From: Saprospiraceae bacterium
GTDB lineage: Bacteria > Bacteroidota > Bacteroidia > Chitinophagales > Saprospiraceae
Assembly (NCBI GenBank): GCA_028285545.1
Contig: JANQPA010000001.1
Location: forward strand, 24,749 to 88,748
Length of the DNA stretch: 64,000 nt
Reading direction: 5' to 3'
Made by a program: the position numbers and the translations under genes
Shown: piece after piece, positions 25,801-33,300 of the stretch
Layout: every line of letters starts with the position of its first letter
Numbering within the stretch: position 1 is the stretch's first letter
The notes under the pieces: generated by a model
Database searches by the model: none
The model's input: the letters and a program-made list of their open reading frames with translations, nothing else
Told to the model about the DNA's origin: nothing

Positions 25801-28800
25801 CCAGGCAATAGCGATCGTTTCTATCGCTTAATGGATGCTGAAGGTAATTTATTGGCGACTGGAAGTTGTCAGCATATCGGTTCAGGAGCAAGCCGTAAGT
25901 TCTGTGTGGAAGCCAATTCCTTTGTTAAGGCTTTATCTTTTGATTGTAGCGACTCGGGACAACAGGCTGCTATTCTTACCGTCACAGATGAAGCAGGTAA
26001 TACGGCTTCCTGCCAATCTACTATTACCATAGAATCCGGTGCAATAAAACCTATCGAATGTGTAAGCGCGCCCGTTGTTGTACAATTAAATGAAAACGGC
26101 CAGGTCAGCCCGAATCCGGAACAGTTTTTAGCTGGGGGTCCTACTGCCTGTAGTATTACTTCTTTAAGTCTGGATCAAAGCGATTTCGACTGTAATACGC
26201 TGGGTACCAGGACAATCATCCTGAATGCTACTCACATAGATGGCAGTAGTAGCAGCTGCGAAGCCCAGATACAGGTAAGAGAAAATGTCCCTCCCACGCC
26301 TGTTTGTAAAGATGTTACCGTTCAATTGGATGACAAAGGTAGTTTAACATTGGATGCCAGCGTTTTCGACAATGGCAGTACAGATAACTGTGGTATCAGT
26401 GATCTGTATTTTAGTGATTATTCTTCATCAAAAACATTTGTCTGTAGCGATGTTGGTGTTTATCAGCTCTACGATATTATTGTGGAAGATTATAATAGCA
26501 ATCTGGCTTATTGTAGTGTCACCTTTACACTGGAAGATAAAACTCCACCTGTAGTGCTTACTCAAGATGTCACTATCCAATTAGATGTAAGTGGAATGGG
26601 GACTATTTCGACAAATGATATAGACAATGGTTCAAATGATGCCTGTGGAATCAAAGAGTTGATTCTTGATAAAAGCGAATTTTCATATAATGACCTTGGA
26701 CAAAACAAGGTTTTTCTCACCGTCACTGATAATAACAATAACACAGCTTCTCAAGAAGCAACTGTGACCGTTCAGGAAAATTTAGCTCCCACTGCCCTTT
26801 GTCAAAATGTTACCGTTCAACTTGATGAAAATGGAAATGGTTCTACTTCAGCTTCTGCAATAGATAATGGTTCTCATGATGGTAGCGGCATCAAAGAACT
26901 CAGCCTTGATCTCACTGATTTTAACTGTAATCATATTGGAGACAATCCAGTAGTCCTTACAGTAACCGATAATGCCGGAAATAGTAGTACCTGTGAGGCT
27001 ATGGTTAAGGTAGTAGATGAGCTTGCTCCTGATGCCATTTGTAAAACTACTTTAGTTGTTCAATTAGATGAAAATGGAGAAGCCACCTTTAGGGCTCAGG
27101 AATTGGACAATGGATCCACTGACAATTGCGGATCACTGACTTTTGAATTCAGTAATGGCTCAACGGAGAAACTTGTTACTTGCACAACCGGTGGAATTGA
27201 TCAGGACTTATTTGTAAAAGATAATAAGGGTAATACCAGTTCTTGTGGCACCACAATTATTGTTGAAGACAATATCCCACCAGTAGCGGTATGCAAGGAT
27301 GTTACCATTGAATTTCCAGCTGAAGGAGGGGATTATGTAGAATTAGAAGTATTGAATATTGATGTAGAAAACTCTTATGATAATTGTGAAATAGGTCCTA
27401 TACTGATAAGATTATTAGCAGGAGATTGTAGTATGATAAGTGTTTCTCCTATTCCTTTTTCCTCATCTATCTCTGATGTTTCTGGCAATGTAAGCACCTG
27501 CACCTCTCTGGTTACTGTGGTGGATCGAACTGCTCCAGAAGCTCGTTGCAAGAATGTAACAATCCAATTGGATGAAAATGGTGAGGGTACTATCTCTGCC
27601 GCACAGATTGATAATGGTTCCTCTGATGCCTGTGGCATTGCTGAAATGACTTTGGATAAAACTACAATCTCTTGTTCTGATAATTCGGTTACCATGACTG
27701 TCAAAGACAATAACGGCAATGTAAGTTCCTGTACTGCAACGGTTATTACCCTTGATGAGATTCCTCCTGTTCCAGATCTAACTGATCTACCTGATATTGC
27801 AGCTGAATGTTCCGCTACTGTTACTGCCCCTACTGCCACCGATAATTGTGGAGGGACCATTATGGCTTCTACCAATGATCCTCTCTCCTACTCTTCTCAG
27901 GGAACCCACATCATCACCTGGTCTTTTGATGATGGCAATGGAAACATCCATACCCAAACTCAAACCGTGATCATCAAAGATGTTTCTAATCCAGTGCCAG
28001 ATCAGGCCAGTCTTCCTATTGTTAAAGGGGAATGTTCTGTTAGTGTTTCTGCTGCACCCACGGCTACTGACAATTGTGAAGGTATAATCACAGGCACTAC
28101 CTCTGATCCTTTGACTTATTCTACCCTAGGCACTCATACCCTCACCTGGACTTTCGATGATGGTAATGGTAATGTAGCTACTCAAACTCAAACCGTAATC
28201 GTGGAAGATGTTACCAAACCTGTGCCTGATTTAGCTACTTTACCCACTGTTACTGGTGAGTGTTCGGCAACTGTTTCTACTACTCCAACAGCTAAGGATA
28301 ATTGTTCTGGACAGACCATTATGGGCACTACTTCTGATCCTTTGACTTATTCCACCCAAGGTACCCATACCATCACTTGGTCTTTTGATGATGGTAATGG
28401 AAATGTAGCCACTCAAACTCAAACAGTCATTGTGGATGATGTCACCAAACCAGTTCCAGATCAGAATTCTTTACCTATTCTCAGTGCGGAATGTTCTGTG
28501 ACCGTTTCTCAGACTCCTACAGCTACCGATAACTGTGCAGGTACTATAATAGGCACTACCACCGATCCCCTGTCCTACAGCTCCCAGGGAACTCACATTA
28601 TTACTTGGTCTTTTGATGATGGAAATGGTAATGTTTCCACCCAAACCCAAACCGTGATCATTAAGGATGTCACTGCTCCGGTGCCAGATGTGGCTACTTT
28701 GCCTACCATCACTGGAAACTGTGAAGTGGGTCTGGAACCTCCTTTTGCTACTGATAATTGTGCAGGGCAAATTCTTGGCTCTACTTCTGATCCACTTTAT

Positions 28801-30096
28801 TTTGATAAAGAAGGAACTTATACTGTTACTTGGATCTATGATGATGGAAATGGAAATACTTCCTCACAAGATCAAACCATCATCATTGAGGATGATGTGG
28901 CTCCTGTTCCTGATCGAAATAATCTGCCAACTCTCAGGGCTCAATGTGGACTTACGGTTTCTGCGAAGCCAACGGCTACAGATCGCTGTGTGGGGACTGT
29001 TGTTGGAACGACCTCTGATCCTTTGACTTATAATACCCAAGGTATCCACATCATCACCTGGACTTTTGCTGATGGTAATGGAAACACGGTTACGCAAACT
29101 CAGAGAGTAGTCATCAGAGATAATAAAGCACCAATACCCGATCAGGCTAGTTTACCTGCTTTGACCGGCTCTTGTTCGGTTATGATCACCCATTTCCCTA
29201 CCGCTACCGATAATTGTGTGGGTTCAGTTACGGCTACAACTGACAGCCCTCTGGAATTTGACCAGGAAGGAACCTTCGCCATTCTTTGGAATTACGATGA
29301 TGGAAATGGAAACATCAGCACTCAGACTCAGTGGGTGATTGTTGGAGGAAATGTTGCTCCCAATGCCTTGTGCAAAAACATTTCCATGCCTTTGACAGGA
29401 AATGGGTCCGTAAACATCAATCCTTCAGATATTGATAATGGTTCTTTTGATGATTGCAGTTCAGTAACACTGCTCATCAGTCCGGCAGGTGGTTCTATTT
29501 TTGGCACTGCCCTTCCTCCGGCTTCAAGTATGGACTTGTACTGCAAAGACGGAAAGGAACAAAGTCTATTACTTTCCGTGACCAATGAAAAAGGCAATAC
29601 AGCCTCATGCCAGGCCAAGGTCACTTTAGAAGGAACCGATAGCGATTCAGATGGATTGCTGGACAGCTGTGACAATTGCCCAGACACTTACAATCTAAAT
29701 CAAAAGGACAGCAATAATAATGGAACTGGAGATGCCTGTGAAGAAGACTCCAATCCTGATCCAAACCCAGGAGGATGGGGAGGATGGAGTTTGAAAAAGC
29801 AAGGAAAAGAAGAATTTAACACCATCACGGAACTAAAGGCTTTTCCCAATCCATTCCAGGAAGATCTCAATTTGAAATTTAATTTGAATCAGGAAGAAAG
29901 AACCACCATTGAGATTTTCAACATTCAAGGACAACGAGTGCATACTCTTTTATCAGAGCTAGCGCCAAAAGGAGAGCACCGAGTCTTGTGGGATGGTAAG
30001 GATCAAAGTGGACAGTCTCTACCTTCAGGAGTTTACATGATTCGATTGAGAGCTGGCAAAGCCTTGATTAATCAGAAGGTGATCTTACAGCGGTAG
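22816..30096 (+). CDS. Giant T9SS-secreted protein 1A: glycine-rich, HYR-like and 76-aa repeats, sorting domain
   Basis: 2426 aa. The signal peptide covers residues 1-26. Residues ~45-330 form a glycine-rich domain (FGGDGGAKSN, GGQGAQMGAWFEIGTG, GAGGGGGGSGLFF, LVVAGGGQGGAGS) resembling the ALK/LTK glycine-rich domain. Next come cysteine-paired HYR-like units. Two jelly-roll-like domains lie at ~725-850 and ~925-1035 (LSWSITSVDGNTVFAE, then PPGCYRFNWTDSHGDGF). More HYR-like units and seven 76-aa PVPD repeats follow (27766-29349). The end has a thrombospondin type 3-like calcium motif (DSDSDGLLDSCDNCPDTYN), GGWGGWSLKK and a T9SS type A sorting domain (FPNPFQEDLNLKFNLN ... ALINQKVILQR). This should be a cell-surface adhesin or matrix protein. 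The glycine tract contains an AGG run (23206-23223). The upstream module links it to HTCS-A. Confidence 0.92.
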   Translation: MLYLINKRILLLCLIIIAAIYSGKTQSNLIPDGNPHTVFYNGNNQVQEFKIPNDISQGRIYLETFGGDGGAKSNKDDDKVKAKGGQGAQMGAWFEIGTGANKIPPGATVLFIIGEKGDNAALAGSGAGGGGGGSGLFFQESNGQWTLLVVAGGGQGGAGSKNDGLPGETFGCVNKLSDHRGQDVHCVVQGPYSSVFSCGTGGGALFDGVGQKYYPPDSDKPSSCSSCTAGKRGWPGANNIPTNNVKPTGGQGGSCGGDKWIGGGFGFGGGEAGKVYSTTPASGGGFTSGTGTGGGSYINPNMKMTQYFETRVRHSSTEDPQHGKAIYQIIPDPKAVCNDLTLEIKGPGNLVVPVVDLAKNSYTTLLGEPLSFTTPTGLENGTILLFNCGNVGTHQYDITVEGLVTGYTSECTSNVTVVSPNPVVKCRDITVNTDENGSLTLQPEQVLDEYLTFCGPSESAMLSLDKNNFTYDCAEGGPKTETVILNADDGVGNTSSCTSTVTINVGDNSKQTLSCRNIEVTTDEFGNAPLDPKQLMESYSNACGSLEPHTLSVGYTYLKYNCAEGGPVIETVGLHAQSEHLGIWSHCNSQVTVNFPEFNHKIKCYDIEVSAKSDGTLSINPSWILRDYINPCGAQNPTKLWLDEDFFTFTCEEGNSASRSVVLTAENENGETVSCSSMVTVNLDHLGELPASCKPAAVQVNPGETITLPASALDNNSSLLCDKNSYQFGESNLKLQVHTDGFNGDLSWSITSVDGNTVFAERPSYPHKRTSFGLNSYETDFLENIQLPPGCYRFNWTDSHGDGFWCVGNDIGFYRLTDVDGNVLAYGECSAIGSGQNTEFCVTADTYKDVMTFDCSNPGVYRVGLIAIAENGSTSSCQTTITVNGGPTAICQPVTVQIDNEGQASLSATDLDGGSFSDCGNIVSYQLGGSQINLTIQSDGANEDISWTITSLDGSQIFAQNSSYGDGFEFLESINIPAGCYMFNWMDSKGDGFACPGNSDRFYRLMDAEGNLLATGSCQHIGSGASRKFCVEANSFVKALSFDCSDSGQQAAILTVTDEAGNTASCQSTITIESGAIKPIECVSAPVVVQLNENGQVSPNPEQFLAGGPTACSITSLSLDQSDFDCNTLGTRTIILNATHIDGSSSSCEAQIQVRENVPPTPVCKDVTVQLDDKGSLTLDASVFDNGSTDNCGISDLYFSDYSSSKTFVCSDVGVYQLYDIIVEDYNSNLAYCSVTFTLEDKTPPVVLTQDVTIQLDVSGMGTISTNDIDNGSNDACGIKELILDKSEFSYNDLGQNKVFLTVTDNNNNTASQEATVTVQENLAPTALCQNVTVQLDENGNGSTSASAIDNGSHDGSGIKELSLDLTDFNCNHIGDNPVVLTVTDNAGNSSTCEAMVKVVDELAPDAICKTTLVVQLDENGEATFRAQELDNGSTDNCGSLTFEFSNGSTEKLVTCTTGGIDQDLFVKDNKGNTSSCGTTIIVEDNIPPVAVCKDVTIEFPAEGGDYVELEVLNIDVENSYDNCEIGPILIRLLAGDCSMISVSPIPFSSSISDVSGNVSTCTSLVTVVDRTAPEARCKNVTIQLDENGEGTISAAQIDNGSSDACGIAEMTLDKTTISCSDNSVTMTVKDNNGNVSSCTATVITLDEIPPVPDLTDLPDIAAECSATVTAPTATDNCGGTIMASTNDPLSYSSQGTHIITWSFDDGNGNIHTQTQTVIIKDVSNPVPDQASLPIVKGECSVSVSAAPTATDNCEGIITGTTSDPLTYSTLGTHTLTWTFDDGNGNVATQTQTVIVEDVTKPVPDLATLPTVTGECSATVSTTPTAKDNCSGQTIMGTTSDPLTYSTQGTHTITWSFDDGNGNVATQTQTVIVDDVTKPVPDQNSLPILSAECSVTVSQTPTATDNCAGTIIGTTTDPLSYSSQGTHIITWSFDDGNGNVSTQTQTVIIKDVTAPVPDVATLPTITGNCEVGLEPPFATDNCAGQILGSTSDPLYFDKEGTYTVTWIYDDGNGNTSSQDQTIIIEDDVAPVPDRNNLPTLRAQCGLTVSAKPTATDRCVGTVVGTTSDPLTYNTQGIHIITWTFADGNGNTVTQTQRVVIRDNKAPIPDQASLPALTGSCSVMITHFPTATDNCVGSVTATTDSPLEFDQEGTFAILWNYDDGNGNISTQTQWVIVGGNVAPNALCKNISMPLTGNGSVNINPSDIDNGSFDDCSSVTLLISPAGGSIFGTALPPASSMDLYCKDGKEQSLLLSVTNEKGNTASCQAKVTLEGTDSDSDGLLDSCDNCPDTYNLNQKDSNNNGTGDACEEDSNPDPNPGGWGGWSLKKQGKEEFNTITELKAFPNPFQEDLNLKFNLNQEERTTIEIFNIQGQRVHTLLSELAPKGEHRVLWDGKDQSGQSLPSGVYMIRLRAGKALINQKVILQR
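27766..29349 (+). repeat. Seven tandem 76-aa (228-bp) PVPD repeats in giant protein 1A
   Basis: Each unit begins PVPDxxxLP, contains PTATDNC and FDDGNGN and ends near TQTQTVI. The last three units (beginning PVPDVATLP, PVPDRNNLP and PIPDQASLP) recur in the same order in the other giant proteins, where the last also reads PVPD. The order is fixed at the 3' end and the number of units varies at the 5' end. Confidence 0.9.
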
Positions 30097-30130
30097 TTTA
30101 AAAAGAAAACACTGTTTAAGTTTTAAAAAA

Positions 30131-30163
30131 AGGACATGGCCTGTTTTGACGGGCCATGATCCT
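30131..30163 (+). terminator. Terminator-like hairpin after giant protein 1A
   Basis: AGGACATGGCC and GGGCCATGATCCT form an imperfect stem with a small bulge, preceded by an A-tract. It separates 1A from 2A. No direct-repeat module was found in this gap, so 2A may depend on read-through or on another promoter. Confidence 0.55.
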
Positions 30164-30301
30164 GCTTCCATAATTTTTTCAAATCATCCCTTATATGGGT
30201 ATTTGAGCAGATTGCTAATGCTCCATTGTTTAACTCTCAATACTATAATTTTTCTCATTTCTGCTCACACACAACAATATTTTCTATTAAAAAATTTATC
30301 C

Positions 30302-33300
30302 ATGAAACAACAAAATTCATTAGGAATAAAGCGATCTCTATGGATCATTTTTGTATTGTTATTATTGGCTTTGTCCTTTATTATAAAGTATAATAAGCCA
30401 ACTCAAGCTAAAACCAAAGAAAAGTTTATAAGCTCTTATGTTACCTTAGACGATCACAATCCTGACTATTGGAAGACAGAAGGACCTTTTGGAAACTACA
30501 TAAGAGAATATGAACTTAAAGAATTCAGAGATAAAAATGCCAAACATTTTCCTACCGAAAATGGTAATGTAGCGGTTATTAGTGCCGGAGCCATCCATTA
30601 TTTAGATGAAAAAGGCGATTGGCAGGAAATTGATACCCGAGTCAGGCAATCCCAAGTGTCCGGCTATGCTTTTGAAAACACACGAAACGGGATCAGAACC
30701 TGGTATCCGGATGAAACCGGTGAGTCTGTAGAAGTCGGACTGGGGTATGAATTTTTATCTGTTGGCAGCAATATGACTTTAAGCTGGGAGGACGGAACTG
30801 GTAAAATATATAAACGACAAACTTCTACTTTTTCCTTTCCTGAAGCAGACAGCAATAAAGTAGTATATCACGCTTTTTTTCCCAGAGTGGATAATGAATT
30901 TGAGGTAGAAGCCGACAGAATAAAAAATAAGCTACTCTTAAAAAAGAGACCAGCAGCAAAGGGAAGCTATTTAGTCCTAAGCGAGCAACTGATTTTACCA
31001 AAAGGATGGACTGTAAAATTAAATGAGGAAAGTACAGGTGATGTTTATGAAACTAAAAAAGGTTTTGAAATCGTGGACAAACTTGGGATACCCCAGTTGT
31101 TTGTACCGGCCCCAGAGGTTTATAGCTTGGGAGAGCAGGTATTTCCGGATGAAGATCTACCAGCCAAGTGGATTTTAGAACAAGATGGGCAAGTACTAAG
31201 CCTTAAAATGCAAGTATTGCAAACCTGGTTACAAGATCCTGAAAGACGATATCCCGTTGTTTTAGACCCTACTTTCAACAAAACCGGCACCAGAGCTGGC
31301 TCCGTTAATGAATCTGGTCACCAAAGTGTTAATAATGCAAATCAAGCACTGGTTGGATTACATACCGGAGGAATCCATAGAGGGTTTATAAATTGGAATA
31401 TTGCAAGTATTCCAAATGATTCAAGAATTGACCAAGTTAAGGGATTGTTGAAAGCGGTAGATCTTCATTCTAGGCCCTTTGATGTGAATGTAAATCAAAT
31501 CGCTGGTACCTCTGGCTATGGTAATTACTGGGCAGGGAATCGTTTTCTAGGTTTTGAGGATATGGGGACAGGGCCTACCTACTATTCTTTTGAATATGTA
31601 GGAGGACTAGGAGGCCCCTTGACGTATCCCACCTGGGGGTCACCGATCGATTATGGTCCTCAAGCACGAATAGATTTAAAAGCCCAGTTGATGAAAAATG
31701 ATATTAGATTTCAAGTTGGGCTTAGCCCTGCTGGGTCCACTTTCTGTAACAGAAATAGGTGTACCAGGGCTGAATTTACGGGTACAGGTTCTACTCTTGT
31801 TGTAGAATATTGTGTACCCTTTCTTATTCTAACACAGCCTAGCAATCAAACCACTTGCAGAAATGGGAACGCGAATTTTACGACTACCTTTCGTGGTTCA
31901 GGCTCCATTAACAACCGACAATGGCAATATTCATCCGATGATGGCGCTACCTGGAATGACTTAGTTAACGGTGGGTCAGCACCAGCCATTTCTGGAGCAA
32001 ATACCCCCAACCTATCCCTTTCAAACATCCCCGAATCTTGGCTAAATTACTTGTTTAGATATGGTGCTTCCAATGACTGTAGCGGTGGAATAGTTTGGTC
32101 AAATGGGGCTAAGTTAAATTTTATACCTGTGCCATCCCTTACCTCAAATCCGCAATCAGGAAGCACTTGTGAAGGAGGAAATTATTCTTTTAATGCTTCC
32201 TTTAAAGATGCCAGAAATTATAATTGGCAACAATCATTTGATGAAGGAGCCACCTGGGTCAATTTAAGTAATGGTCCAAACTTTAGCGGAGTTACCCTTA
32301 CTGCGCTCAATGTCATAAATGCGCCTGCTAGTTTTAATGGTACAAAATTTAGGTTGCGAGCTTATAATGACTGTGAAGAAAACTTTAGCCTTCCGGCTAC
32401 TTTAACCTTGCTGGTTTTTCCAACTATTACTTTAAACCCAAGTCCAGAAACTATCTATAAGGAACAGGATGCTTCTTTTTCTGCTGGTTTTAGTGGATCA
32501 ATATTCCAACAATGGGTTTACACTACTGACGGGGGAGCAAACTGGATACCATTATTTGATGGTGGGCTTAATCCTCAGATATCTGGTGCCTCAACCAATA
32601 TGCTTACTTTAAGTAATGTGCCTGCAACCTGGAATGGTAGAGAATTTGCCTTAAGCGGACGCAATTCTGGTTGTGGTTCCGCTTATACCAATCGAGCCCT
32701 CCTTTCGGTTGTAGATTGTGCTGTTCCAGAGGCTAAATGCCAAAACATTATCGTTCAGTTGGATGCCAATAATATTGCCACTATTAATGCTTCTGATGTT
32801 GATGCAGGAAGTACTGCTAGCTGCGGCTTGAAGAGTTTGACTGTAACACCACAGGTTTTTAATTGTAGTACCCTGGGAGATCAAACAGTTGAATTAACCA
32901 TCACGGATGATTTAAATACAAGTTCTTCCTGTGAGGCTATGGTCACCGTACAGGATAAAACAAAACCGGTGCCAGATCATGCGGTATTACCTATTATAAA
33001 TGGTGAATGCTCTGCTACCGTCTCCCCTCCTACCGCTACTGATAATTGCTCAGGAACAATTATAGGTACTACTTCTGATCCTTTGATTTATAATTCTCAA
33101 GGATTCTACATCATCACCTGGCGTTTTGATGATGGCAATGGAAATGTCCATTTACAACTTCAAGCAGTCAATGTACAGGATAAAACAAAGCCCATGCCAG
33201 ATCTTGATATTCTACCCACTATAATTGGCGAGTGTTCTGCTACTGTTGCTACTATTCCTACCGCAACCGATAATTGTGAAGGCACTATTCTGGGAACCAC

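Noticed and set aside
27766..29349. Regular ~228-bp direct repeats considered as a CRISPR or satellite array
   Set aside because: They are in-frame coding repeats with protein-level conservation, far longer than CRISPR units and without spacers.
30146..30301. Upstream in-frame extension of giant protein 2A
   Set aside because: It would start in the terminator hairpin of 1A, and paralogues 2B and 2C begin at the position equal to ATG 30302.
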